Below, piece after piece: positions 7,918 through 16,795 of a DNA stretch of 64,000 nucleotides. Within the stretch, counting starts at the first letter, position 1. Every line of letters begins with the position of its first letter. Made by a program: the position numbers and the translations under genes. This stretch comes from CAG-964 sp902789345 (GTDB taxonomy: Bacteria; Bacillota; Clostridia; Oscillospirales; Acutalibacteraceae), in the NCBI GenBank assembly GCA_052117325.1, contig JBQKJJ010000011.1; one strand, 5' to 3'. A model generated the notes under the pieces. The model was not told the DNA's origin, did no database searches, and saw only the letters and a list, made by a program, of their open reading frames with translations.

Positions 7918-9204
7918 CTACTGTCCATTTTCAGCAGATACTTTACTTTCCTTTTCCTTTTGTCGGTATTGCTCAACAAGCTTTTCGGCAAGCTCCACAA
8001 CCCGTCCGGCAGAATTTTCTCTGTAATTCATCTGGCAAGCCGCTTTCATAGCGTCCAGCTTTTCAGGATTCAACAGCAGGTCGTGTACAACCTGTCCGCT
8101 GTTTTTCTTCGGCAAACGCACCGCCATATTATTCTTTTCAAGATATATGGCGTTGTCCTCCTCCTGTCCCGGAAAAGCACTGAAAATAGCCATTGGCAGA
8201 GTTGACGCTATAGCCTCGCTTACTGTAAGTCCTCCCGGTTTTGTAACAATAAGGTCGGCAATATACATATATTCGTTTATATTGTCTACAAAATACAGAA
8301 GCTTTGTTGGCTTAATTCCGTTATGCCCTGCATATACTTTATAGGACTCCCTGTTTTCTGTAATGGTGTTGTCCTCTTTCGCAATTTCCTCATCAAGATT
8401 TTCGTAACCGCCGTTTGCAATAAGCTTGTCGTTTTCGTCACTTGTTTTGTCAAGCATAGCGTCAAAGGTATCAAACAGCCTTTTGTTTTTTCCTGTAACC
8501 ACCACTATCTGAAAATCTGATTCTGTTTCTACTATATCACGATAAATCTTAAATATATCCTTTACGCCAAAACTGCCTGCCATTAGCAGCAATGTTTTAA
8601 GATTAGGGTTAAGCCCCATTTTCTTCATAAGTTCCTGCCTGCTTTGCTTGTTATAAAAGACAGGGTCAATAGGTATTCCGCTTACCTGTACAGTACTGCG
8701 GTCAACGCCGAATTTTTCAAGGGTATCCACCATTTCTTGGTTAGACACCACATATGCGTCAACCTCCTTTTGCACATACAGCATATGCGGCGCAAAGTCG
8801 GTTATTAATGAAATAAGCGGTATATTCATTTTGTACTTTCTTTTTAGCGATGAGGCCATTTCAACGCAAAAAGCGTGCACGCCTATCATAACATCCGGTC
8901 TGAATTCTACCATAAGCGGCAGCAGCTTTTTAGCCAAAGACTGCTGAAATTTTGCGGTAAGAGTAGTCATTTTACTGTCCTTGTTAGTAAAGTTATACAC
9001 TGTTCCGTAAAATTTAGGTACGGTTTTTGCCATAAGCTCATAGCCCTCTGAAACAGTTTTGTTGTACAAATGACCGATACACTCAAGTGCATCTACAACT
9101 CTTACAACATCATCGGGACGGTTTGCTTCTATGTATTTTTTCATTGCAGCCGATGTTCTCATATGACCGCCGCCTGTTGACGCAGACAATATTAATATTC
9201 TCAT
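7918..9204 (-). CDS. Diacylglycerol glycosyltransferase (MGDG synthase/UgtP type)
   Basis: A 428-aa GT28-family enzyme that transfers sugar from a UDP-sugar to diacylglycerol, making the glycolipid used in membranes and as the lipoteichoic acid anchor. The N-terminal MGDG-synthase domain begins S-A-S-T-G-G-G-H-M-R-T (residues 7-17), the diagnostic glycine-rich loop. The C-terminal nucleotide-sugar domain contains T-K-P-G-G-L-T-V-S-E-A (about 335-345). Length fits the family. It is peripheral and cytoplasmic, with no membrane span. The start at 9204 has a GGGGAAGGG-like ribosome site. MurG is a relative, but the N-terminal loop favours the diacylglycerol enzymes. Confidence 0.88.
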   Translation of the reverse strand: MRILILSASTGGGHMRTSAAMKKYIEANRPDDVVRVVDALECIGHLYNKTVSEGYELMAKTVPKFYGTVYNFTNKDSKMTTLTAKFQQSLAKKLLPLMVEFRPDVMIGVHAFCVEMASSLKRKYKMNIPLISLITDFAPHMLYVQKEVDAYVVSNQEMVDTLEKFGVDRSTVQVSGIPIDPVFYNKQSRQELMKKMGLNPNLKTLLLMAGSFGVKDIFKIYRDIVETESDFQIVVVTGKNKRLFDTFDAMLDKTSDENDKLIANGGYENLDEEIAKEDNTITENRESYKVYAGHNGIKPTKLLYFVDNINEYMYIADLIVTKPGGLTVSEAIASTLPMAIFSAFPGQEEDNAIYLEKNNMAVRLPKKNSGQVVHDLLLNPEKLDAMKAACQMNYRENSAGRVVELAEKLVEQYRQKEKESKVSAENGQ

Positions 9205-9498
9205 AGCCCTTCCCCTTTTTAAAATTAGATTTTCTTTTAATTATAACATATAGAACTAAAGCATTGCAACGAAATCGGTCTACATTTTAATTAACAAACT
9301 ATTAATAAAGCTTATCTGTACAGGCATTACAAATATTATCATATATGTAACATAACACAGACGTATTTGAAACAATTTTGTTATAAATTTGTTGATGATT
9401 TTTTTGTATGGCTGTGTTATAATTGCTAGAGAGTACGGTTATAGTGTGTAATATGTTATTATGGTAAAGTAACACTTTCTATTAAAGGAGTATATTAA

Positions 9499-11442
9499 AT
9501 GGCAGAAAATAATAATACCAACAACAAGCAACAGTCTGTACCGGAGAGTAATGCAGTCGATACAGATAAAACAGCTGCCAAAGAAGCAACTACAGCTAGT
9601 GAAGCTACGGAAAATGTAAATGAAAAAACAAATAAGCCTGCCGGCGACAGCACAGCACCGGCAAAAAGCAACGACCAATCAAACATAAAAAAGCCTGACA
9701 GCACTGTTAAGGACAACCGGCAGTCACAAAAGGTAATTGACGATATAGCAAACATACTTAATGAAGTTCGCAGACAGACAGGCTCTGTTGATACATCTGC
9801 TTCTGCCACTGCTGCACCTGTTAATGACAACAGCAGCGAGGAAGAGTTAATAGATATATCATCTGTAGAGGCTGTTACACCTGTTGCGGCTACACAGACC
9901 TTGCCTGTAAAGGAAGTAAAGTCGGCCCAACAGCCTAAAAGAGAAACTCAAACTACAAATAAAAAGCCTGCCGAAACCAAAACTCAGGCAGTTGAAAACA
10001 AACCAAAAGCAGAAAAAAAGAGCAGCCACCTGTTTGCAAAAATTTTTGCAGGATTTATAGTTGCCGCAGTTCTTACAGGTGTATCTGCCTACGGCATATC
10101 TAAAATAAATCCTGAGGTTGTTCCTGCTTCAACAACAGTAAAAGTACCGGGAGGTACTGTAAAGGCTGTTGAAAGTCAGCCTGTATTTTTAAAGGGAATT
10201 AAAATTGCAGGTGTAGATGTAGGCGGCAAAACTCCAGAGGAAGTTAAGTCTCTTTTAGCCATAAGAGGCACATCTTTAATTCCCGACATCTCACTTACTG
10301 TTTCGTATGAGGGTGTAGACTACTCATATAAAAAACAGGATTTTGATTTTACATACGACATAAATCAGGTTGTAGATACAGCCTTTAAATTCAGCAAATC
10401 AGTTTCGGACGCAGGCTCAAGCGACATTCTTTCAACTGCACCCGGTGACGGCAGTGCAAATGTTGATACAACCAACAAAACTGTTGATTTTAACATAAAA
10501 TACCAGGTTACACAGTCGTCTGTACAAAAGGTTATTAAAAGAATTGCCAAAAAGGTTGATGTACCTTGTGTAGAGCCGCATGTTTCCAAATTTGACACAA
10601 AGCAGTCTAAAAACTCTAAGCGCTATACCTTTAAAGAGGGTTCGGACGGCAAGGCAATAGACCAAGACCAGCTTATTACAGATGCAATTAAGCAGTTTAA
10701 TCAAGGCGAAAAGAATGTTAAATTAACTGCTACCAGCTACGAAAGCAAGCCAACCCTTAAAATGGCTGATGTTAAAAAGGCAACAAAGCTAATAGGCAAA
10801 TTCAGCACTATTACAACCAATACATACAATGCAAACTGCAATATGGAAACTGCCTTGAACTCTATAAACGGAACTATCCTGGAGCCGGGCGCTACATTGT
10901 CCTTTAACGACTGTACAGGAAACAGTAACCTGACCGAAAACGGATATTTGGAAGCAGGCGTAATTCAGGGCGGTGCAATGACAAGCGGTGTTGGCGGCGG
11001 TGTTTGCCAAGCTGCAACAACTCTGTACAACGCGGCTATTATGGCGAATATGGAAATTGTTGAAAGAGAACCGCACCTGTGGTGTTCATACTATGTTTAC
11101 GGCGGACTTGACGCTACCATTGACTGGGGCAATATTGACCTAAAGGTTAAAAACAATTCTAATTACCAAATGTTCTTCCGCTGTTGGATGGACGGCTCTG
11201 AACTAAATGTTGAAATATACGGATGGCAGTCACCTGATTTTGATGAGGTTCGTACTGAGTCAGAGCTTGACTGGAGCTCCAGCGAAGCATACGGTTATCT
11301 TGCCTACAGAGTGTTCTATAAAAACGGTAAAGAAGTTAAACGAGAAGAGCTGCCTTACTCACAGTACAGCTTGTCAAACGGCGGCGGCATAAGAGGCGCT
11401 GACCCGGGAAATGTTTCTACAAAGCTAAAGCAGCCTGAATAA
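9499..11442 (+). CDS. VanW family protein with N-terminal membrane anchor
   Basis: A 647-aa protein. Residues 1-170 are a low-complexity cytoplasmic region rich in Thr, Ala, Lys, Glu and Asn. A single membrane span lies at about 178-198. Outside come a peptidoglycan-binding-like (YoaR-type) domain at about 215-400 and the VanW domain at about 430-575, containing T-L-S-F-N-D-C-T-G and G-G-G-V-C-Q-A-A-T-T-L-Y-N-A. VanW is named from a vancomycin-resistance cluster but its biochemical role is not established; cell-wall association is expected. No van resistance genes are nearby, so this is not evidence of glycopeptide resistance. AAAGGAG precedes the ATG, and a perfect terminator follows at 11449. 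Confidence 0.9.
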   Translation: MAENNNTNNKQQSVPESNAVDTDKTAAKEATTASEATENVNEKTNKPAGDSTAPAKSNDQSNIKKPDSTVKDNRQSQKVIDDIANILNEVRRQTGSVDTSASATAAPVNDNSSEEELIDISSVEAVTPVAATQTLPVKEVKSAQQPKRETQTTNKKPAETKTQAVENKPKAEKKSSHLFAKIFAGFIVAAVLTGVSAYGISKINPEVVPASTTVKVPGGTVKAVESQPVFLKGIKIAGVDVGGKTPEEVKSLLAIRGTSLIPDISLTVSYEGVDYSYKKQDFDFTYDINQVVDTAFKFSKSVSDAGSSDILSTAPGDGSANVDTTNKTVDFNIKYQVTQSSVQKVIKRIAKKVDVPCVEPHVSKFDTKQSKNSKRYTFKEGSDGKAIDQDQLITDAIKQFNQGEKNVKLTATSYESKPTLKMADVKKATKLIGKFSTITTNTYNANCNMETALNSINGTILEPGATLSFNDCTGNSNLTENGYLEAGVIQGGAMTSGVGGGVCQAATTLYNAAIMANMEIVEREPHLWCSYYVYGGLDATIDWGNIDLKVKNNSNYQMFFRCWMDGSELNVEIYGWQSPDFDEVRTESELDWSSSEAYGYLAYRVFYKNGKEVKREELPYSQYSLSNGGGIRGADPGNVSTKLKQPE

Positions 11443-11448
11443 GAATTT

Positions 11449-11483
11449 ACAAATTACCCGCAAATTGTTGCGGGTAATTTTTG
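11449..11483 (+). terminator. Terminator after the VanW gene
   Basis: ATTACCCGCAA and TTGCGGGTAAT form an 11-bp perfect stem with a 4-nt loop, followed by TTTTGTTTTTT. A textbook intrinsic terminator. Confidence 0.9.
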
Positions 11484-11647
11484 TTTTTTCCACATCTTTT
11501 TACAAGTTATGTAACATAAATATATAACAGGCAGGTTAAATTTTATAAATTTTATCTATTTTTACTTAAAATACATTGTTAAAATTACATTTATATGTTA
11601 TTATATATATGTTTTAGATGTAATTACTAAAAAAGGAGGTGAGTGCA

Positions 11648-12577
11648 GTGCCAAATTTATTTGTAAAAGCATCTGTTGGTACAGATATTGGAGTTAGCCG
11701 AAATAATAACGAAGACAATTACAACTTAAACGGCAAGTATGCCGTATATGAAGATGACGACCAAACAGCAACAGCCTTTCAGCCCCCTGTTACCCAAGGG
11801 GTTTTTGCGGTATTTGACGGTATGGGCGGTCAAAGCCGTGGTGAATTTGCGTCGTTGTGTGCTGCACAAACCCTTAATAAATATAAGGATTCCATTTTAA
11901 GCGGCGGAGTTAGAAAGGTAAACGAATACATAGTTGACACAAACAAACAGATATGCAACGAAATGGAGAAAAACAACGAGCATATCGGCTCTACCTGTGC
12001 CATACTTACAATAAGCGATGGCATTGCACAGGCGTATAATTTAGGTGACAGCAGTATATATCACCTTTCAAAAAATAAGATTACCAAAATGAGCCGTGAC
12101 CACACTGTGGCAGAACAGCTGTACAGAATGCACGCATTAACAGCGGAAGAAGCACAGCGTGATGTTCGTAAACACAGGCTTACAAAGCACTTGGGAATGT
12201 TTGAAGCTGAAAACATTCTGCCATATATAAGCGGAAATGTAAGAATATCAAACGGCGATATGTTTTTACTTTGTACCGACGGTATAACAAACGCTTTAAG
12301 TGAAAAGGACATAAAAAAAATTGTTTATATGTTTGACGGCAGGTGCAAGAAAACCGTAAATGCCTTAATTGAGAGAGCTATCGAAAACGGCAGTGACGAC
12401 AACATTACTGCCATGCTTTTAAGGGTAGTAAACAGCACCAACAGCAACACCGGAAAAAGAAATAAGAAATTTAAGTTTGGCAGACACCCTCGCCTATATC
12501 CTTTTTTACTGGGTATTGGGGTATCTTTAGCAATATTTATAATAATTATCTCAATAATACTTGCGGTTTTTACCTAA
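11648..12577 (+). CDS. PP2C-family Ser/Thr protein phosphatase with C-terminal anchor
   Basis: A 309-aa metal-dependent phosphatase that removes phosphate from Ser/Thr residues. PP2C metal motifs are intact: a G-V-S-R-N-N-N-E-D-N motif near the N-terminus, F-D-G-M-G-G at about 58, L-G-D-S-S at about 137, C-T-D-G-I-T at about 212 and D-D-N-I-T at about 253. A C-terminal hydrophobic segment of about 22 residues anchors the enzyme in the membrane, facing inward. The start is taken as GTG 11648: AAGGAGGT ends at 11640, so an earlier GTG at 11639 lies inside the ribosome site and cannot be used. It probably opposes a PASTA-type kinase acting on cell-wall proteins, perhaps including the FHA-SEDS protein, but no kinase is in view. 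Confidence 0.9.
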   Translation: MPNLFVKASVGTDIGVSRNNNEDNYNLNGKYAVYEDDDQTATAFQPPVTQGVFAVFDGMGGQSRGEFASLCAAQTLNKYKDSILSGGVRKVNEYIVDTNKQICNEMEKNNEHIGSTCAILTISDGIAQAYNLGDSSIYHLSKNKITKMSRDHTVAEQLYRMHALTAEEAQRDVRKHRLTKHLGMFEAENILPYISGNVRISNGDMFLLCTDGITNALSEKDIKKIVYMFDGRCKKTVNALIERAIENGSDDNITAMLLRVVNSTNSNTGKRNKKFKFGRHPRLYPFLLGIGVSLAIFIIIISIILAVFT

Positions 12578-12680
12578 TATAAATCATTATTTTTATTAGT
12601 GAAGCAGGTGATTGGGTATCCTTAGACGCTTTTAAAATTAAGCTTACTATGTACATTGCTAAACTACTTGATTATAAACA

Positions 12681-12729
12681 AAGCCTTAACTTCCTATACT
12701 CTAGCAGTAAGGAGGTTAAGGCTTTTTCT
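12681..12729 (+). terminator. Terminator after the PP2C gene
   Basis: AGCCTTAACTTCC (12681-12693) pairs over 13 bp (one G-T) with GGAGGTTAAGGCT (12711-12723), followed by a T-run. It stands about 100 bp beyond the phosphatase stop. Its right arm is the start of a repeated 51-bp unit. Confidence 0.8.
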
Positions 12730-12812
12730 TGTTGTCTGCGAATATGTAAAGAACTTGTGAAAGAGGTTAAGGCTTTTTTTGCAGTCTGCAAATATGCAAA
12801 GAGCTTGTGAAA
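12713..12812. repeat. Two tandem copies of a 51-bp unit
   Basis: Copy 1 (12713-12763) and copy 2 (12764-12812) both begin AGGTTAAGGCTTTTT and both carry TCTGC-AATATG-AAAGA-CTTGTGAAA, differing at a handful of positions. Copy 2 repeats the terminator right arm and T-run without a matching left arm. The remainder of 12578-12955 contains no gene I can support. Confidence 0.75.
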
Positions 12813-12955
12813 AATGCAACTCTTTCAAGGCCCTTTCTTTAGGGGATTTTATCTTCCCCTATGCTTTTCAAACAGCAACTTAACAACCTGTAAGTATACA
12901 GCATTTTTACAATCTCTTTTTGTTTGATGAAATATCAATATAACTCCGGTATTCT

Positions 12956-13849
12956 TTATCTATTGCCTGAAGCGAACTCACCCATATTTATGTCTATTAC
13001 CTCTCTTATAGGCTGGATTAAAGAATCTTCATATTGAACATTCCATTGTATCTCTTGGCTCATTTGCCCGTCAAATATACCGTCTATATGATCTCCGCTT
13101 TTAACCGGATTCTCATTATCAAAAATATATGTAAGAAAGTTATAAGCGTGATTTACAACTGCATCCGGGTCTACATCGTGGAAATGATATTGTACATCCG
13201 GTAAAAATAAAGTACCCATTCCAATAGAATCCACTATTTTATCATTTGTTCCCTGAATATTAAAAAATCTAACATTTACTGCATAATAGATAAACCTAGC
13301 AGACTTTGGAATATTACAGTTAATAATAGCCTCTCTGGTAAACATTTTTTTCGAGGTTTCAAATACCACTGCTTTGCAGGTTGGATATAATTCCACCAAG
13401 GCCTCAACATAATCAACCAACATCTCTGCCCTGTCTTTATAATCCAAACCGGCTGCCAGCATATCTGTAGCTATAACCTGATACTTACAAAATTCCAATA
13501 TTTCATCGCCTTCCGGGCACTCCCATAACTGACTTTGAGCAATATCATCCATTATCGGATTCTTAATTTCTAGGCATTCCATAATCATCAACTGCGGATG
13601 CACTTGTTGTTTGCCGTTTTCAAAGTTTGCAATGTATTTTTTAGGAGCAAAACCTGCAACCTTTTCATCATGGCAAAAGCAGTCTGTTTTCCCTAGATGC
13701 TTGTTCATAATCTTGTGCATATGCTCCTTATCCGGCATTTCACACATTTCGTCCATTAACAGATGAACTATAAATATCATACCCGGATGATCGGCAAGTT
13801 GACTGGTATCCTGCTGTAAAATCTTTTCTTCTTTCTCTGATAATCCCAT
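12956..13849 (-). CDS. DUF4261 domain-containing protein
   Basis: A 297-aa soluble protein without signal peptide or membrane span. The middle and C-terminal part (about 100-275), including the region V-N-V-R-F-F-N-I-Q-G and G-M-G-T-L-F-L-P-D-V-Q-Y-H-F, matches my recollection of the DUF4261 family; its function is unknown. A short N-terminal region contains C-F-C-H, a possible metal site. It sits alone with its own terminator-like repeat upstream, in a patch whose intergenic pieces are duplicated. No neighbour suggests a pathway. Confidence 0.7.
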   Translation of the reverse strand: MGLSEKEEKILQQDTSQLADHPGMIFIVHLLMDEMCEMPDKEHMHKIMNKHLGKTDCFCHDEKVAGFAPKKYIANFENGKQQVHPQLMIMECLEIKNPIMDDIAQSQLWECPEGDEILEFCKYQVIATDMLAAGLDYKDRAEMLVDYVEALVELYPTCKAVVFETSKKMFTREAIINCNIPKSARFIYYAVNVRFFNIQGTNDKIVDSIGMGTLFLPDVQYHFHDVDPDAVVNHAYNFLTYIFDNENPVKSGDHIDGIFDGQMSQEIQWNVQYEDSLIQPIREVIDINMGEFASGNR

Positions 13850-13938
13850 TGAATTATTCTCTCCTTACAAATTCTCGTAAATAAGCTCATATAATGCAGC
13901 TTTACTTATGAAAATAGATTCCATGGTCCTGTTTATAT

Positions 13939-14014
13939 TATAACATTTATGTACAAAAGTCAATTTATGAAAAAAGCCCTTTGAGAAAAGAAGCTTTCCT
14001 CAAAGGGCTGTTTA
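13939..14014. repeat. Duplicated intergenic module, copy A with terminator
   Basis: TATAACATTTATG... continues through AAAAGTCAATTTATGAAAA into a hairpin AGCCCTTTGAG (13975-13985) / CTCAAAGGGCT (13999-14009) followed by TTT. It matches copy B at 14449-14526 over most of its length. The hairpin terminates the TfoX-like gene that ends at 14034. Confidence 0.75.
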
Positions 14015-14033
14015 ACAAAAAACGGAAGTTGTC

Positions 14034-14354
14034 TTACTTTTTCTTTTTTGGTTTAGGTGCCGGCAGTTCATCATACATTGCATTAAAAAGGCCTGTCAAA
14101 AACTCTTTATTATCAACATCTTCTACTAACAACATTTCTTTTGCCCCATCGTAAGGTAATTCATAACTAACTGTCGGCATATAAGAAATCGCAGATTTTA
14201 TGGGCTTTACAAGTAATCTGTCATCATATATACCACCCACTATTTTACCCCGATAATAGATGATGTATTCACCCATCATAGCACGATAATTGATCTCTTC
14301 TAAATCAGATAATTGTTCTAATATAAATTGTAAATAATCTTTGCTTGATGCCAT
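14034..14354 (-). CDS. TfoX/Sxy N-terminal domain protein
   Basis: A 106-aa protein matching the TfoX N-terminal domain: an R-A-M-M-G-E-Y-I-I-Y-Y-R-G-K segment, then a central strand region and a lysine-rich tail (K-P-K-K-K-K). Full TfoX regulates competence genes in gamma-proteobacteria, but stand-alone N-domains in Firmicutes have no proven role. No competence genes are nearby. It is a separate transcription unit between two copies of the same intergenic module. Confidence 0.75.
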   Translation of the reverse strand: MASSKDYLQFILEQLSDLEEINYRAMMGEYIIYYRGKIVGGIYDDRLLVKPIKSAISYMPTVSYELPYDGAKEMLLVEDVDNKEFLTGLFNAMYDELPAPKPKKKK

Positions 14355-14448
14355 TTTTTATCCTCTCAAGTTTCAATTTGTGTTTCCTACTATTTATTAT
14401 AGAAATTGGCAAGCCCATTATAGGGCTGACCCTGCTGTTTTGTTCATT

Positions 14449-14526
14449 TTATAACACTTAGATAAAAAAGTCAATTTATGAAAAAGCCCTTTGAGGAAAG
14501 GGTTTATCCTCTCTTAAAGGGCAAGT
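14449..14526. repeat. Duplicated intergenic module, copy B with terminator
   Basis: Near-copy of 13939-14014: shared AAAAGTCAATTTATGAAAA and a hairpin with GCCCTTT (14486-14492) pairing with AAAGGGC (14516-14522). It terminates the flavodoxin-like gene that ends at 14545 on the minus strand. Two such modules 0.5 kb apart indicate local duplication or gene capture. Confidence 0.7.
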
Positions 14527-14544
14527 TGATAAACTGGATTTTTA

Positions 14545-15066
14545 TCAAATGATTTCTGTTATACGATTTAAAGAAGTAAAATCGACAAAGTCAACTTTTG
14601 AGTTAAAGGTTTCTATCATAGCTTTAACCTCAGCAGTTTTCTTTTCTTCCGGTATTTTTTTTGACTTGTTGTATAAAAGCGTCATCATTGTTTTATGCTT
14701 AAAAGTTAACTTTTGATAATCAATCCCACCCCTTAAATGAAAGAAAGAAGACACTTTTAATAAATGCTCTGGCACTTGTTTTCTTATGGAACTTCTGATA
14801 CTGTTTATATTTTCTTTATCACATACATCTGCTAGTCCAACTGTCACGATAATCAACTTTGTATTTGGTGATAATTTCTTAACTGTATTCTTTAAACCTT
14901 TCACACCACCTGCATATAAGCCACCAAAATAGATTATCCGCCCATAGTCGATCACGTTTTTTATATCCTCATAGCTGATAACTGGAAAATTAGTCATTTC
15001 TGCAAATTTTTCTGCATATTGCTTTGTTGTGCCGTACTGACTTCCATATATAATTAAACTTTTCAT
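14545..15066 (-). CDS. Flavodoxin-domain protein (HemG-like)
   Basis: A 173-aa FMN-binding-type protein. The N-terminus M-K-S-L-I-I-Y-G-S-Q-Y-G-T-T-K-Q-Y-A is the flavodoxin phosphate-binding loop; Y-F-G-G-L-Y-A-G-G-V-K-G-L (about 55-67) is the second FMN loop. Such short flavodoxin-fold proteins are annotated as menaquinone-dependent protoporphyrinogen oxidase-like, but no heme genes are nearby, so the electron partner is unknown. The start at 15066 has AGAGGTG at normal distance; the longer reading from 15105 lacks one. Confidence 0.8.
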   Translation of the reverse strand: MKSLIIYGSQYGTTKQYAEKFAEMTNFPVISYEDIKNVIDYGRIIYFGGLYAGGVKGLKNTVKKLSPNTKLIIVTVGLADVCDKENINSIRSSIRKQVPEHLLKVSSFFHLRGGIDYQKLTFKHKTMMTLLYNKSKKIPEEKKTAEVKAMIETFNSKVDFVDFTSLNRITEII

Positions 15067-15119
15067 ATCGTTTGCACCTCTATAACTTCCGATTTGTATT
15101 TCCATTCATTTTAAGAAAT

Positions 15120-15143
15120 GGGCAACTCCGATTGGAATTGCCC
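15120..15143 (-). terminator. Probable terminator after lysS
   Basis: GGGCAACTCC and GGAATTGCCC form a 10-bp stem (one G-T) around a 4-nt loop; T-rich sequence follows on the minus strand. It would end the greA-lysS transcript before the flavodoxin gene. Confidence 0.5.
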
Positions 15144-15282
15144 ATTCATCGTACTAATTATGCGATTTTTTCTTGCTTGCACCGATTTCTGCATCAAATG
15201 ATGTAAGTTTAAATGTGAATCACTGTTTTTTAGATTTTCAATACCCCGAAAATCCGCATAAATACAGGAGTTTCAGCACTTA

Positions 15283-16794
15283 TTACTTATCAAGTGGCTT
15301 CATTGTTGGGAAAATGATTACATCTCTGATAGAAGCACTGTCTGTTAGGAGCATAACAAGTCTGTCTATGCCCATACCCATACCGCCTGTTGGTGCCATA
15401 CCGTACTCAAGAGATGTTAAGAAATCTTCGTCAATCATATTTGCTTCTTCGTCGCCAGCCTCACGCAGCTTTAACTGATGTTCAAATCTGCCACGCTGGT
15501 CGATTGGGTCGTTAAGCTCTGAATAAGCGTTTGCAAGCTCTCTGCGTGTTACAAACAGCTCAAACCTCTCAACAAGCTCCGGCTGATTTGGCTTACGCTT
15601 TGTAAGCGGTGACACCTCAACAGGGTAGTCGCATATAAATGTTGGTTGTTGAAGTTGCTCTTCAACATACTCCTCAAAGGCAGTATTTAGAATGTTGCCC
15701 CATGTGTCGGTTGGCTTTACCTCAAGCTTTAGCTCCTTGGCAACCTCTTTTGCCTTTTCTGTATCGCCGATAAATTGGCTAAAGTCAACGCCTGCATATT
15801 CCTTTACAGCGTCTATCATTGTCATTCTTTTAAATGGAAGTGATAGGTCAACAGCCTCACCCTGGTACTGAATTTGGTCTGTCCCGTTTACCTCTATACA
15901 AGCCTTGTTAATCAGCTTTTCTGTTAGGTCCATCATACCGTTGTAGTCGGTGTAAGCCTCGTACAGCTCAATGGTTGTAAACTCAGGGTTGTGCTTAACA
16001 TCCATACCCTCGTTTCTAAACAGTCTGCCTATTTCGTAAACCTTTTCCATTCCTCCTACGATTAGTCGCTTTAAGTAAAGCTCCGGAGCAATTCTTAGGT
16101 AAAGGTCCATATCAAGTGTATTGTGGTGAGTAATAAACGGCCTTGCAGCCGCTCCGCCTGCTATAGTATTAAGTACAGGGGTTTCTACCTCTATGTAGCC
16201 AATGTCGTCAAGCTGTTGGCGAATTGACTTAATAATTTTGCTTCTGGCAATAAATGTGTTTTTAACCTCAGGATTTACCATTAGGTCAACATAACGCTGA
16301 CGGTATCTAAGGTCTGTATCCTTTAAGCCGTGGTGCTTTTCAGGCAATGGCAGCAAAGATTTTGACAAAAGTCTGATTTCCTTTGCGTGTACAGATATTT
16401 CGCCTCGTCTTGTCTTAAAGACAAAGCCCTTTACCTCTACAATGTCGCCGATATCCCACTTTGCCATTTGAACCTTGTAGGTGTCTTCGCCAACATCATT
16501 AATTCTAACATAAACCTGCATACGGCCGCTTCTGTCGTATACATCAATAAATGATGCCTTACCCATATCACGCCAGCTCATAATACGGCCGGCAATGCAA
16601 ACATCTTTATTTTCAAGCTGTTCAAAGTTATCAATAATCTGCTGTGCAAGAGTATCTCTGTCGCTTGTGGTAATCTTAAACGGGTCGTTGCCGCTTTCCT
16701 GCAGTGCAGTCAGTTTGTCACGGCGAATTTGCAAAAGCTCGCTTAGGCTCTGCTCCTGCTGTTCTGCTTCAGGTGTTGTATTTTCTTTGCTCAT
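15283..16794 (-). CDS. lysS: Lysyl-tRNA synthetase (class II)
   Basis: A 503-aa enzyme charging tRNA-Lys. An N-terminal OB-fold anticodon domain (about 60-150) precedes the class II catalytic core with motif 1 (around G-Y-I-E-V-E-T-P-V), motif 2 (F-R-N-E-G-M-D-V-K-H-N-P-E-F) and motif 3 (G-M-G-M-G-I-D-R-L-V-M). Length is typical. The ATG lies one base after the greA stop codon, so the pair is translationally coupled, an arrangement seen in other Firmicutes. A tRNA-Lys(TTT) gene is at 46.2 kb. No T-box leader is visible before greA. Confidence 0.97.
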   Translation of the reverse strand: MSKENTTPEAEQQEQSLSELLQIRRDKLTALQESGNDPFKITTSDRDTLAQQIIDNFEQLENKDVCIAGRIMSWRDMGKASFIDVYDRSGRMQVYVRINDVGEDTYKVQMAKWDIGDIVEVKGFVFKTRRGEISVHAKEIRLLSKSLLPLPEKHHGLKDTDLRYRQRYVDLMVNPEVKNTFIARSKIIKSIRQQLDDIGYIEVETPVLNTIAGGAAARPFITHHNTLDMDLYLRIAPELYLKRLIVGGMEKVYEIGRLFRNEGMDVKHNPEFTTIELYEAYTDYNGMMDLTEKLINKACIEVNGTDQIQYQGEAVDLSLPFKRMTMIDAVKEYAGVDFSQFIGDTEKAKEVAKELKLEVKPTDTWGNILNTAFEEYVEEQLQQPTFICDYPVEVSPLTKRKPNQPELVERFELFVTRRELANAYSELNDPIDQRGRFEHQLKLREAGDEEANMIDEDFLTSLEYGMAPTGGMGMGIDRLVMLLTDSASIRDVIIFPTMKPLDK

Positions 16795-16795
16795 T

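Noticed and set aside
9495..9830. Open frame antisense to the VanW N-terminal region
   Set aside because: It is the mirror of a Thr/Ala/Lys-rich coding region; such composition leaves antisense frames open. No promoter or ribosome site.
9499..11442. VanW as a sign of vancomycin resistance
   Set aside because: No vanHAX, vanS or vanR nearby; VanW-domain proteins are common in Clostridia without resistance.
15157..15225. Short minus-strand reading tail after lysS with a protein-like look (ends K-K-K-S-H-N)
   Set aside because: No start codon with a ribosome site, bounded upstream by a stop; too short to call a pseudogene.
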